From Tabrizicola sp. (GTDB lineage: Bacteria > Pseudomonadota > Alphaproteobacteria > Rhodobacterales > Rhodobacteraceae): a DNA stretch of 64,000 nt. A model generated the notes under the pieces. That model saw only the letters and a program-made list of their open reading frames with translations, was not told the origin of the DNA and searched no databases. Below, piece by piece: positions 44,303 through 52,967 of the stretch (position 1 is the stretch's first letter; every line of letters begins with the position of its first letter). A program made the position numbers and the translations under genes. The DNA lies in assembly GCF_030373185.1 (NCBI RefSeq), contig NZ_JAUCZH010000006.1, forward strand, positions 62,001 to 126,000, in the 5' to 3' direction.

Positions 44303-45229
44303 ATGAACCATTTTCTCGATATCCACAAAACCGACCCCGCCGCCCTTCGCGCGATGATCGACTCGGCTCAGGCGATGAAGACCGCCCGCAACGGCCGCCC
44401 CAAGGGCTCGCCCGATGATGACCAGCCGCTGAAAGGCCATATGGTCGCGTTGATCTTCGAAAAGCCATCGACCCGCACCCGTGTCAGCTTTGATGTCGGC
44501 GTCCGGCAGATGGGCGGCGAAACGATGGTCCTGTCCGGCAAGGAAATGCAGCTTGGCCATGGCGAGACCATCGCCGACACCGCGCGCGTCCTGTCGCGCT
44601 ATGTCGATCTGATCATGATCCGCACCTTTGAAGAGGCGACGCTGCTGGAGATGGCCGAACACGCCACGGTGCCGGTGATCAACGGCCTGACCAACCGCAC
44701 CCATCCCTGCCAGATCATGGCGGACATCATGACCTATGAAGAACATCGCGGCCCGATCGCGGGCAAGAAGGTGGTCTGGTGCGGCGACGGCAACAACGTG
44801 GCGGCCAGCTTCCTGCACGCTGCCGGTCAATTTGGCTTCGATTTCACCTTTACGGGGCCAGAAACACTGGACCCGGAAGAAAAGTTCATCCATTTCGCCC
44901 GCGAAAAGGGGTCAAAGGTTACCATTCAGCGTGACCCGTTCACTGCGGTCGAAGGCGCTGATCTGGTGGTCACCGACACCTGGGTGTCGATGCATGACCC
45001 CGAATCCGCCAAGGAACGCCGCCACAATCAGTTGCGTCCCTATCAGGTGAACGAACAGTTGATGACCCGCGCCAAGCCTGATGCATTGTTCATGCATTGC
45101 CTGCCCGCCCACCGCAATGACGAGGCGACCTCGGCGGTCATGGACGGCCCGCATTCGGTGATCTTCGATGAGGCTGAAAACCGTCTGCACGCGCAAAAGG
45201 CGATCATGCGTTGGTGCCTCGGCCAGTGA
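44303..45229 (+). CDS. argF: Ornithine carbamoyltransferase
   Basis: 308 residues. Carbamoyl-phosphate loop STRTRVSFD, the HPCQ motif (THPCQIMAD), the ornithine loop DTWVSM and the C-terminal HCLPAHR are all intact. Converts ornithine and carbamoyl phosphate to citrulline; carbamoyl phosphate comes from the CarAB enzyme whose large subunit is encoded at 16737-20081. Anabolic form is implied by pairing with argD. The start lies 86 bases after argD, behind GAAGCGAAACC. Confidence 0.95.
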   Translation: MNHFLDIHKTDPAALRAMIDSAQAMKTARNGRPKGSPDDDQPLKGHMVALIFEKPSTRTRVSFDVGVRQMGGETMVLSGKEMQLGHGETIADTARVLSRYVDLIMIRTFEEATLLEMAEHATVPVINGLTNRTHPCQIMADIMTYEEHRGPIAGKKVVWCGDGNNVAASFLHAAGQFGFDFTFTGPETLDPEEKFIHFAREKGSKVTIQRDPFTAVEGADLVVTDTWVSMHDPESAKERRHNQLRPYQVNEQLMTRAKPDALFMHCLPAHRNDEATSAVMDGPHSVIFDEAENRLHAQKAIMRWCLGQ

Positions 45230-45350
45230 ACGGGGCAATGGTGGGGCCACAAATGGACCGGGCAAAGGGGGTCGCCCGAACCTCCTGCTTGGCTGTGCTT
45301 GACTCCATCCCCGGTGCAGCGCCACCGTTGCCGCAATAAGGAGAGCCATC

Positions 45351-45845
45351 ATGCACCGCCGTTCCGTCGCCGTCTTCGACCGCTTCCTGTCCGCCCTCGC
45401 CACCATTCTGGCCCGCGCCGAGGCACATTGCGAAGCAAGGAAGATCAAGCCCGAGGTCATTCTGGCCGCCCGCCTGTTTCCCGACATGTTCCCACTGGTG
45501 AAACAGGTGCAACTGGCCTGCGACTTCGCCGCCCGTGGCAGCGCGCGGCTGGCAGGACAGGATCCGAAGGGCTTTCCCGACACCGAGACCACCTTTGCCG
45601 AACTGCAAGACCGCATCGCCGCGGCTCGCGGCTACATGGCCAGTTTCCAGCCCGAAGATTTCGCCCATGCGCCGGATCGCCAGATCACCTTCAAGGCCGG
45701 GGGTCATGACCTGACCCTCTCAGGTGAGGAATTCCTGTCGTTCTACGCGCTGCCGCAGTTCTTCTTCCACGTGACCACCGCCTACGACATCCTGCGCCAC
45801 AGCGGCGTGGACCTTGGCAAGCGCGATTACATGGGCGCACCATGA
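45351..45845 (+). CDS. DUF1993 family protein (copy 2)
   Basis: 164 residues, AAGGAGAG at ideal spacing. Contains AARLFPDMFPLVKQVQLACDFA and ALPQFFFHVTTAYDILRHSGVDLGKRDY (given here as landmarks, not one block), the canonical DUF1993 pattern. It is closer to the family consensus than copy 1 at 23960-24427. Helical bundle, function unknown; follows argF by 121 bases and is probably separately expressed. Confidence 0.85.
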   Translation: MHRRSVAVFDRFLSALATILARAEAHCEARKIKPEVILAARLFPDMFPLVKQVQLACDFAARGSARLAGQDPKGFPDTETTFAELQDRIAAARGYMASFQPEDFAHAPDRQITFKAGGHDLTLSGEEFLSFYALPQFFFHVTTAYDILRHSGVDLGKRDYMGAP

Positions 45846-45896
45846 GGCGGGCATAAGCCTCCCGCCCGCCCGGCCCTCTGCCTTGCTGGCCGTTGG

Positions 45897-47111
45897 TCAG
45901 GCCGGCAAGGCCTCGCTGCGAGGCAGGCGGCGCAACTCGTCGGCGTCGGCCGCACGGGTCGCCAGCAGCGACACGATCACCAACAGCACCGAAAGCCCGG
46001 CATAGGTCGGCCGGAAGCCCACCGCTTCGGCCAGAAACCCGATCGAGGACGGGGCGACCAGAATCCCGCAATAGCCCACCATGGTGACAATCGAGATCGC
46101 CACCGCCGACGGCAGGCGCGGGTGATTGCCCGCCGCCGAAAACAGGATCGGCACCATATTCGCCACCCCAAGTCCGGCGACAAAGAAGCTGGCAATCGCC
46201 ACCCAGTCATAGGGCGCCAAAGCGCCCCCCATCATGCCGGCAGCCCCAAGCAGACCTGAAAACCGCAAAGTCCGAACCGCGCCAAACCGGTTGCGCACGC
46301 TGTCGCCGGCAAAGCGCATGACCGCCATCGCCCCGGCAAAGAACGCAAAGCCAAGGCCCGAGACAAAGACATCCGACCCGAGTTCCTTTTGCAGATAGAT
46401 CGCCGCCCAATCCAGCACGGCCCCCTCTGGCACCATGGCAAACAACGCAAGGAACCCCAAAAGCCAGACATGGAAATCACGTGGAAAAAGGCGCGGTCCC
46501 TTGGCCCCGCTGCCCTCCGCGCCAACTGCCGCCACGGGCCGTGCCGCAGGTTCGCCCGGCAACAGGAACGGCATTGCTGCGGTCACCAGCACAGCAACCA
46601 CCGCCGCCGTGGCCAGCGATTGCACCTCGGACCCCCAATAGGCGATGACAAAGCTGCCCGCCGACCCGCCGATAAAGCCGCCAAGGCTCCAGAACCCGTG
46701 CGACGACGACATGATCGCCCGGTCAAGCCGGCGCTCGATCTCGACCGCCTGGGCATTCATCGCCACGTCCATGCAGCCAGCCATTGCGCCAAAGACCGCC
46801 ATGAACACCGCCAGCACCCAAAGGTTCGGCGAAAAGACCACCATCGGCAGTACCGGGATCAGCGCTAACGAAAAGACCGAAAGCACCTTGCGGCCGCCAT
46901 AAAGGCTGATCAGCCGCCCGGCGAACAGCATCGCGGTGACAGCGCCAAGCCCCAGCACAAGGATCAAGAGGCCAAGGACGGATTCCGTCACCTGATGGCG
47001 CGGCATCAGAAGCGGGATCTGCGGCGCCCATGCCCCCATGACAAAGCCGTTCGCCATGAACATGGCCGCCACCGCCCACCGCGCCCGCCGCGCCTGCCTG
47101 TCGTCCCGCAT
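45897..47111 (-). CDS. MFS transporter (YbjJ/fucose-permease-like)
   Basis: 404 residues from ATG 47111, where AGGGG has 6-base spacing; an ATG 30 bases upstream lacks one. Twelve transmembrane helices. FMANGFVMGAWAPQIPLLM in helix 1, GRLISLYGGRKVL in loop 2-3 and GCMDVAMNAQAVEIERR after helix 4 match the YbjJ-type branch of the major facilitator superfamily. Substrate unknown. It lies downstream of hrpB on the same strand, separated by a hairpin. Confidence 0.85.
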   Translation of the reverse strand: MRDDRQARRARWAVAAMFMANGFVMGAWAPQIPLLMPRHQVTESVLGLLILVLGLGAVTAMLFAGRLISLYGGRKVLSVFSLALIPVLPMVVFSPNLWVLAVFMAVFGAMAGCMDVAMNAQAVEIERRLDRAIMSSSHGFWSLGGFIGGSAGSFVIAYWGSEVQSLATAAVVAVLVTAAMPFLLPGEPAARPVAAVGAEGSGAKGPRLFPRDFHVWLLGFLALFAMVPEGAVLDWAAIYLQKELGSDVFVSGLGFAFFAGAMAVMRFAGDSVRNRFGAVRTLRFSGLLGAAGMMGGALAPYDWVAIASFFVAGLGVANMVPILFSAAGNHPRLPSAVAISIVTMVGYCGILVAPSSIGFLAEAVGFRPTYAGLSVLLVIVSLLATRAADADELRRLPRSEALPA

Positions 47112-47239
47112 GGTCTGCCCCTGATATGTTAGCGCCGTCATATGCCCGCTGCGGGGCGGGCGAAAGGGGGGTGGAGGTCAACTGCTGTTGCAGGATTGAA
47201 AGATCGGATCGCGGGGCTCAGATTCCTTCGCAGGAACCT

Positions 47240-47263
47240 GCAAAAGTTTTCGAAAACTCTTGC
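47240..47263 (-). terminator. Hairpin immediately downstream of hrpB
   Basis: GCAAAAGTTTT (47240-47250) pairs with AAAACTCTTGC (47253-47263) with one mismatch and only CG as the central bases. It starts eight bases past the hrpB stop on the minus strand. The A/T-rich upper stem with a near-zero loop is a form often seen between Rhodobacteraceae genes; terminator or mRNA-end stabiliser. Confidence 0.5.
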
Positions 47264-47270
47264 GCCCCCC

Positions 47271-49688
47271 TCATGTCCCGCGCGGCTTAGCCCGCAGGGT
47301 GGGTTCGGCTTCGGTCGGGTCTTCGGGCCATGGGTGGCGCGGATAGGCGCCGCGCATGTCTTTCCTGACATCAGCGTAGGACGTGGCCCAGAACCGGGGC
47401 AGGTCGGTTGTCACCTGAACCGGCGCGCGGGCGGGTGACAAAAGGGTGATCCGCAGCGGCATCCGCGCCGCACCCACGACCGGATGCACCGTGACCCCGA
47501 ACATCTCTTGCAGTCGCACCTCGATTGCCGGCACCTCGCCGTCATAATCAATGGCGATCTTGCGGCCCAGCGGGGTTTCGAAACTGGCTGGCACCAGCCG
47601 GTCGAGTTCTGAAAGCCGGTCCCAGCCCAGAAGGCCTTGCAGCGCCGGAACCAGATCGAAGCTCCGCAGATCGGCCTCGGTCTTGAGACCCGCCAGATAG
47701 GGCAAAAGCCAGTCTTCGGCGGTTGCCAGCAGATCGGCATCCTCGACCTCCGGCCAGCCGTCACCGCGTCCCAGCCGGACGCGGGCGCGCAGGCGGCGGG
47801 CGGCCGGGGTCCATGGCAGGCCAAGCTGGCGGATCCCCTCCAGGGCGGCGCGGGCCACCGCTTCGGGCGGAGCGTCCCATGCCCGGTCGTCCAGCACCAG
47901 TGCGCCAAAGCGTTCCTGCCGCCGCGCCAGCACCTTGCCATCACGCCGCGACCAGCTGCACACTTCCTCCCAGCCGATGCGGTCGGCGTAAAGCCCGCGC
48001 AGTTCGACCTCGGAGATCGCCACCGCCTGCCGCACCGTGGCCTCGCGCGTGTCGCCGTCAAGGTCCGTCGCCACGATCAGCCGCGCGCCAGACAAGGGCA
48101 GCCCCGCCGCCATTGCCGCCCCCTTGCCGCCCGACAAGACCCAGCGCGGAGCCTCGCCCTTCCGCCGCAACCCGATCCGGTCGGGATAGGCCAGCGCCGC
48201 CATTTCGGCCAGCGAAAGGCCGCTGCCTGTCTCGGCTCTCCCGGTTCCGATCAAGGCCGCAAGGCGCCGCGCCTCATCCTTGATCCGCTCGATGGTCGGG
48301 CGATGCGCCTCGGGAGGCGGGCGCTTTACCGCCTCCATTCGGCGTGCAAGGTCCGGCGGCGCGCCGCGCAACGGGTCGCGCTCGGCCAGAAGGGCTGCCA
48401 GCGTAGCCGCCTCTGGCCCGGCCACCGCCAGCATATGCCCAAGGCGCGGATGCAGCGGCAGGGCGGCCAGCCTGCGGCCATGGGGGGTGATGTGGCCATT
48501 GTCGTTCAGCGCCCCAAGCCCGTGCAGCAAGGCCCGGGCTTCGGCCATCGGGCCGGGCGGCGGCGGCGTCAGGAAGGGCAGGTCAGCCCCGCCCCAAAGC
48601 GCCAGTTCCAGCGCCAGCCCGGCAAGATCGGCCACCTCGATCTCGGCGGGGGGGAAGGGGGCCAGCCCGCCTTCCTCGCCCTTGGTCCAAAGCCGGTAGC
48701 ATATCCCTTTGGCCACCCGCCCGGCCCGGCCCCGGCGCTGATCGGCCTCGGCCTTGGTCACCCGTTCCGTCACCAGCCGTGACATGCCCGAATTCGCGTC
48801 AAACCGCGCCCGCCGCGCGCGGCCCGCATCGATCACCACCCGGATATCCGGCAAGGTCAGCGAAGTTTCCGCGATGGATGTCGCCAGCACCACCTTACGC
48901 CCCGCCACCGGGGCCAAGGCCGCGCGCTGGGCGGCAAAATCCATCGCGCCGAACAAGGGGCGCAGCACAGAGCCCGGCAGATCGCGCAACATCGCCTCGA
49001 CCCGCCGGATCTCGCCTTCGCCCGGCAGGAAGACCAGAATGCCGCCCTCGGTTTCCGCCACCGCCTGCCGAACCGCGCCTGCCACCACAGCCTCCAGCCG
49101 CAGTCTTGCGCCGGGGGGGCGGGGCAGCCAGCGGGTTTCCACCGGAAAAGCCTGCCCTTCCGAGGTGATGACCGGTGCATCCCCCATCAAGGCCGCCACG
49201 GGGGCTGCATCCAGCGTGGCCGACATGACCAGAAGGTGCAGGTCCGGCCGAAGCGCGCCCCGCACCTCAAGGCAAAGCGCAAGCCCCAGATCGGCATTCA
49301 GGCTGCGTTCGTGAAATTCGTCAAAGATCACCAGCCCCACGCCGGACAGTTCCGCGTCCGACTGGATCATCCGCGTCAGGATGCCTTCGGTCACCACCTC
49401 GATCCGGGTGGCAGCAGAGACCTTCGCTTCGCCCCTGATCCGGTAGCCGACCCTCTGGCCGACCTGTTCGCCCAAGGTCTCGGCCATGCGTTCGGCGGCA
49501 GCGCGGGCGGCAAGACGTCGGGGTTCAAGCATCAGGATACGCCCCGCCGCCACCCCGCGCTCCAGCAGGTCCAAAGGCACAAGCGTCGTCTTGCCTGCGC
49601 CGGGGGGGGCCTGCAACACCGCCACTCCGCGCGCGGCCAGTGCAGCGCCAAGCGCAGGCAGAACAGAGGTGACGGGCAGCGCGTCCAT
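47271..49688 (-). CDS. hrpB: ATP-dependent RNA helicase HrpB
   Basis: 805 residues from ATG 49688. DEAH/RHA-type helicase: Walker A LQAPPGAGKTTLVPL, LEPRRLAARAAAERMAE (motif Ia), DEFHER (motif II), MSATLDA (motif III), TSIAETSLTLPDI and QRRGRAGRV (motif VI). The C-terminal HrpB-specific domain follows, ending with the LPRFWATSYADVRKDMRGAYPRHPWP-type tail (only part quoted per block: RFWATSYADVRKDMRG). Length is typical. RNA targets are unknown. Divergent from meaB. Confidence 0.94.
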   Translation of the reverse strand: MDALPVTSVLPALGAALAARGVAVLQAPPGAGKTTLVPLDLLERGVAAGRILMLEPRRLAARAAAERMAETLGEQVGQRVGYRIRGEAKVSAATRIEVVTEGILTRMIQSDAELSGVGLVIFDEFHERSLNADLGLALCLEVRGALRPDLHLLVMSATLDAAPVAALMGDAPVITSEGQAFPVETRWLPRPPGARLRLEAVVAGAVRQAVAETEGGILVFLPGEGEIRRVEAMLRDLPGSVLRPLFGAMDFAAQRAALAPVAGRKVVLATSIAETSLTLPDIRVVIDAGRARRARFDANSGMSRLVTERVTKAEADQRRGRAGRVAKGICYRLWTKGEEGGLAPFPPAEIEVADLAGLALELALWGGADLPFLTPPPPGPMAEARALLHGLGALNDNGHITPHGRRLAALPLHPRLGHMLAVAGPEAATLAALLAERDPLRGAPPDLARRMEAVKRPPPEAHRPTIERIKDEARRLAALIGTGRAETGSGLSLAEMAALAYPDRIGLRRKGEAPRWVLSGGKGAAMAAGLPLSGARLIVATDLDGDTREATVRQAVAISEVELRGLYADRIGWEEVCSWSRRDGKVLARRQERFGALVLDDRAWDAPPEAVARAALEGIRQLGLPWTPAARRLRARVRLGRGDGWPEVEDADLLATAEDWLLPYLAGLKTEADLRSFDLVPALQGLLGWDRLSELDRLVPASFETPLGRKIAIDYDGEVPAIEVRLQEMFGVTVHPVVGAARMPLRITLLSPARAPVQVTTDLPRFWATSYADVRKDMRGAYPRHPWPEDPTEAEPTLRAKPRGT

Positions 49689-49826
49689 CCCCTGCTTATG
49701 GCCCGGCCGCGGCGGCAAGGCCAGACCCCGGCCCCGCACCTGCGCCTTCACAAAATGGCATCAAAAAATTCGGGGCCTCTCGCCAAGCTCGCCCGCATCC
49801 GGCAGAAAGGCGGCAAGGGAGGCCCG

Positions 49827-50819
49827 ATGGACATCGCAGACCGCGCTCGACTGATCCGCCATGGCGACCGCCGCGCGCTGGCTCGCGCCATCACGCTGGT
49901 CGAAAGCGCACGCCCCGACCACCGGGCCGAGGCGCTTGCCCTGCTGGCAACCCTGCGCCCCGGGCCAGAGGCCTTGCGCATCGGGCTGTCCGGCACCCCC
50001 GGCGTCGGCAAATCCACCTTCATTGAAACCTTCGGCCTGATGCTGACCGGGCAGGGCCTGAAGGTTGCGGTTCTTGCGGTGGATCCGTCTTCGGCCCGGT
50101 CCGGCGGGTCGATCCTTGGCGACAAGACCCGGATGGAACGCCTGTCGCGCGATCCCCGTGCCTTCATACGCCCCTCGCCGAGCCAGACCCAGCTTGGCGG
50201 CGTCGCCCGCCGCACGCGTGAGGCGGTGGCCCTGTGCGAAGCGGCAGGTTTTGACGTGGTGCTGATCGAAACCGTGGGGGTGGGCCAATCCGAAACCGTG
50301 GTGGCCGAGCTTTCCGACCTGTTCCTCCTCCTCCTTGCGCCCGCTGGCGGGGATGAATTGCAAGGTGTGAAACGCGGCATCATGGAGATGGCCGACCTGA
50401 TCCTTGTGAACAAGGCCGATGGTGATCTGAAGCCTGCGGCGCTGCGGACCATGGCGGACTATGCGGGCGCGCTGCAACTTCTGCGCCGCCGCCCGCAGGA
50501 TCCGCCGGGTTTTCCCAAGGCGCTTGCCGTCTCGGCGCTGGCCGACAAGGGGGGGGCGGATGAGGGGTTGGCACAGGCTTGGCAAGAGATGCAGACGCTT
50601 GCCAACTGGCGCAAGGCCAACAGCCACTGGACCCGCATCCGCGCGACGCAAGCCCGCCACTGGTTCGAAGAAGAGGTGCGGCAGGGCCTGCTGGCGGCCC
50701 TGAACCGCGAACCGCAGAAGGGCCTGATGGCAGGCTACGGCGACCGGGTGGCCAAGGGCGAGATCACCGCCGATGTCGCCGCGGCCGAGATGCTGCACCT
50801 TCTCGGGCGGCAGGCTTGA
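49827..50819 (+). CDS. meaB: MeaB/ArgK-type GTPase chaperone of methylmalonyl-CoA mutase
   Basis: 330 residues from ATG 49827 behind AGGGAGG; this matches the family length, and an ATG 70 bases earlier would add 26 unconserved residues. G-domain: GLSGTPGVGKST (53-64), the switch with DPSSARSGGSILGDKTRM split around residues 85-105, ETVGVGQSE (G3), and NKAD (G4). It loads and protects the B12 cofactor of methylmalonyl-CoA or related mutases. It belongs to the same pathway as mce at 28617-29021; the mutase itself is not in the window. Confidence 0.93.
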   Translation: MDIADRARLIRHGDRRALARAITLVESARPDHRAEALALLATLRPGPEALRIGLSGTPGVGKSTFIETFGLMLTGQGLKVAVLAVDPSSARSGGSILGDKTRMERLSRDPRAFIRPSPSQTQLGGVARRTREAVALCEAAGFDVVLIETVGVGQSETVVAELSDLFLLLLAPAGGDELQGVKRGIMEMADLILVNKADGDLKPAALRTMADYAGALQLLRRRPQDPPGFPKALAVSALADKGGADEGLAQAWQEMQTLANWRKANSHWTRIRATQARHWFEEEVRQGLLAALNREPQKGLMAGYGDRVAKGEITADVAAAEMLHLLGRQA

Positions 50820-51631
50820 CCCCGGTTCCTGTCGCAGAACCGGTGTTCGAGGGTGATCTGCTGGATGCCCGGCTTTGGCTGCCAAACAGCGCGGCCAAGA
50901 CGCTTTATGTCACCTTTCGCCAACGGGTTGCCGACCCGGGGCAGTTTTCGGATCAGGGGCCGGGTCAACGGGCCTTGGCGGCTGGCCTTGCGCATCTGCA
51001 CATCCAGACGCGCTGGAACGACTGGTATCTCAACGCCGAAACAGCCGCACTTGAATCGGCCCTTGCCGCGCTGCGCCTGCGGTTCGATACCGCCCGGGCC
51101 GTGGGTTATTCGATGGGTGGCTACGCCGCGCTGCGCTTTTCGGCGGCACTGGCGCTTGATCAGGCGCTGGTCATCTCGCCCCAGTTCACACTGGACAGCC
51201 GCATCATTCCCGAAGAACGCCGCTATCCCGAAGCCCGGCGCTTCGATGCCGTGCTGGGCGACCTTGCCACCTTTGCCAAGCCCGATCTCAACGGGGTCGT
51301 GCTGTTTGATCCGTCCCGCAGGCTGGACCGGCTGAATGCCGAACGGATCGCCACCGTCTTGCCAGGCATGGCCCTCGCCCGCTGCGCCTTTGGCGGCCAT
51401 CCGGCCACGGCGGCCCTGCGCGATGCCGGCGGGTTCCGCCAGCTTCAGGTGTTGGGCCAGAACGCGCCACTGCGGGCCGGGGATGTGATCGGGCTGCACC
51501 GTCGCCTCCGCGCGCGCTCGCTGCACTATTGGCACCACCGCGCCGAGGCTTGCCTCAACCGGGGCAGGCTTGCCGAGGCCGAAGCCGCCCTGAGCCGGGC
51601 CGAGGCGCTTGGCGATGGCGCGGGCGATTAG
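50816..51631 (+). CDS. Alpha/beta-hydrolase-like protein coupled to meaB
   Basis: About 271 residues from a TTG that overlaps the meaB stop (TTGA). GYSMGGYAAL (97-106) gives a nucleophile-elbow serine, Ser99. The expected Asp and His are not firmly placed; GGHPATAALRD is a candidate late His. The last ~40 residues (HRAEACLNRGRLAEAEAALSRAEAL, quoted in two parts by its ends) look like one TPR hairpin. Similar to Rhodobacteraceae proteins of unknown activity encoded near sugar or polymer genes. Start could instead be GTG 50843. Confidence 0.6.
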   Translation: MTPVPVAEPVFEGDLLDARLWLPNSAAKTLYVTFRQRVADPGQFSDQGPGQRALAAGLAHLHIQTRWNDWYLNAETAALESALAALRLRFDTARAVGYSMGGYAALRFSAALALDQALVISPQFTLDSRIIPEERRYPEARRFDAVLGDLATFAKPDLNGVVLFDPSRRLDRLNAERIATVLPGMALARCAFGGHPATAALRDAGGFRQLQVLGQNAPLRAGDVIGLHRRLRARSLHYWHHRAEACLNRGRLAEAEAALSRAEALGDGAGD

Positions 51632-51664
51632 CCCGAAAGCCGCGCCAAGGCTGTCCCTTCCTGC

Positions 51665-51692
51665 TTGACCTCTTCCTGCTTTCACCTTAAAC
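51665..51692 (+). promoter_or_regulatory. Candidate promoter of rpmB
   Basis: TTGACC (51665-51670), a 16-base spacer and TTAAAC (51687-51692), ending about 70 bases before the rpmB ATG. A reasonable housekeeping match with a strong -35 and a moderate -10. Confidence 0.4.
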
Positions 51693-51762
51693 GCCCCCAA
51701 TCTCATTCGAAGGTCGGGGATTCCCCGCCTTTCCGTTTTTGACGAATCGAAGGAACACCGCA

Positions 51763-52050
51763 ATGTCGCGCGTCTGCGAACTCTCCGGCAAAGGCCCGAT
51801 GTCGGGCAATACGGTCAGCCATGCCAACAACAAATCCCGTCGCCGGTTCCTTCCGAACCTGAATGACGTCACGCTGATCTCGGACGTGCTGGGCCAGTCG
51901 TTCAAGCTGCGCGTTTCGGCCGCAGCGCTGCGCTCGGTCGACCATCGTGGCGGCCTTGACGCTTTCCTCGCCAAGGCGAAGGATGATGAGCTGTCGACGG
52001 CAGCCCTGAAGATCAAGAAAGAAATCGCCAAGGCTCAGGCCGCCGCCTGA
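51763..52050 (+). CDS. rpmB: Ribosomal protein bL28
   Basis: 95 residues from ATG 51763 with GAAGGAA upstream. [21 protein letters not shown] and [15 protein letters not shown] are the conserved bL28 start; the extended alphaproteobacterial C-terminus ([17 protein letters not shown]) follows. Large-subunit ribosomal protein. Stands alone, as usual in Rhodobacteraceae, and is closed by a strong terminator. Confidence 0.97.
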   Translation: MSRVCELSGKGPMSGNTVSHANNKSRRRFLPNLNDVTLISDVLGQSFKLRVSAAALRSVDHRGGLDAFLAKAKDDELSTAALKIKKEIAKAQAAA

Positions 52051-52068
52051 TCTTTCGCGGTCCACCGA

Positions 52069-52105
52069 AAAAGGCCTCGCCTTCGCAAGGAAGGCGGGGC
52101 CTTTT
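52069..52105 (+). terminator. Intrinsic terminator of rpmB
   Basis: AAAAGGCCTCGCCTT (52069-52083) pairs with AAGGCGGGGCCTTTT (52091-52105) over all 15 positions (one G-T pair) around a 7-base loop. TTTT closes it on the plus strand and AAAA opens it, so it can work in both directions. Confidence 0.88.
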
Positions 52106-52247
52106 CGCTTGTCCGTGGTGCTGATCGGTGCGCGGAGGACAGCGCTGGGGACCAGAAGGCCTCGGACGGCGTGTCATCCGCGCAAGTCGGGTTACAGGCG
52201 GCAACTGTTCGCTGATCCGCGATCGGAAGCGTTCGCCGAAACGGGCT

Positions 52248-52556
52248 TCAACCTGCGCAATACGCCTCGGCCGTGGCGCCAAAGCTCTTGTAACGATCCC
52301 AGAAGGCATCATCGGACTTGCTCTGAGACACCCATGTCGCATGCGCGGCCTCAGGATCCTTGAAGAACTTCGCCGCGCGGCGCTGGTCGGAACCGGTCAG
52401 CGTCGCATCTGCCGCCTGCTGGATGCAGCCGCACAGCGCCCTGTTGCCCGCCGCCCGGTCCGAGGCCATGCAGGCACGCTGGATCGGTCCTGCGGTGGCA
52501 AGGGATGCGGGAAGAAGAACGGCCAAAGCCGCCGCCAGTGCGATAGGTTTCATCAT
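52248..52556 (-). CDS. Small secreted protein of unknown function
   Basis: About 102 residues; three tandem ATGs (52559, 52556, 52553) follow GAGGCAG, and the middle one has the best spacing. Signal peptide KPIALAAALAVLLPASLATA, cleavage near TAGP. The mature ~80 residues have four cysteines (ACMAS, LCGC, AYC) and end WDRYKSFGATAEAYCAG, suggesting two disulfides in the periplasm. No named family recognised, although the pattern looks like a conserved Rhodobacteraceae protein. Confidence 0.7.
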   Translation of the reverse strand: MMKPIALAAALAVLLPASLATAGPIQRACMASDRAAGNRALCGCIQQAADATLTGSDQRRAAKFFKDPEAAHATWVSQSKSDDAFWDRYKSFGATAEAYCAG

Positions 52557-52967
52557 CATCTGCCTCATTGCCGGGCCGGGGGAAGCCAAGGGCAACACCC
52601 CGCGCCGATCATTTTTCTGCCAGGGATCATGCCAATTCCAAGCGATTTTTTCAAGCCTGAGCAGGGGTTTGCCAACAAAGCCCCGCAAATCGCGGATTTT
52701 GCTGCCTCAAGTGGCGCGAACCACCAGATACGGTAGGCTGGATCTTCGCGGCGCAAGCCCATGCCCGAAGCTCGCGGAAACGTGAGCTGTGCGACCCCGC
52801 AACCCATGGCCCCCCCTCGTGGCCCGGCCTACCTTTCCTTTTTTTCCACAGTGGGCAAAGTCGCAATCCCACAGGTATTCCGACAGATCGACCGCCTTGA
52901 AAACGCCCTGCGTTCCGCCTTCGCCAAGGCCCTTTCCGGCACCCTTCCGACAGGCTATATGCGCGCC
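52557..52967. other. 411-base divergent intergenic region before lepA
   Basis: Contains a minus-strand promoter (52626-52654) for the small secreted protein. Toward lepA there is a C/T-rich tract around 52829-52848 followed by CCACAGTGG, a short palindrome. No convincing -35/-10 pair or ORF on the plus strand was found. A small untranslated RNA cannot be excluded. Confidence 0.4.
52626..52654 (-). promoter_or_regulatory. Candidate sigma-70 promoter of the small secreted protein gene
   Basis: On the minus strand TTGAAA (52649-52654), 17-base spacer, CATGAT (52626-52631), about 70 bases upstream of the start. Five of six and four of six consensus positions match. Confidence 0.45.
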
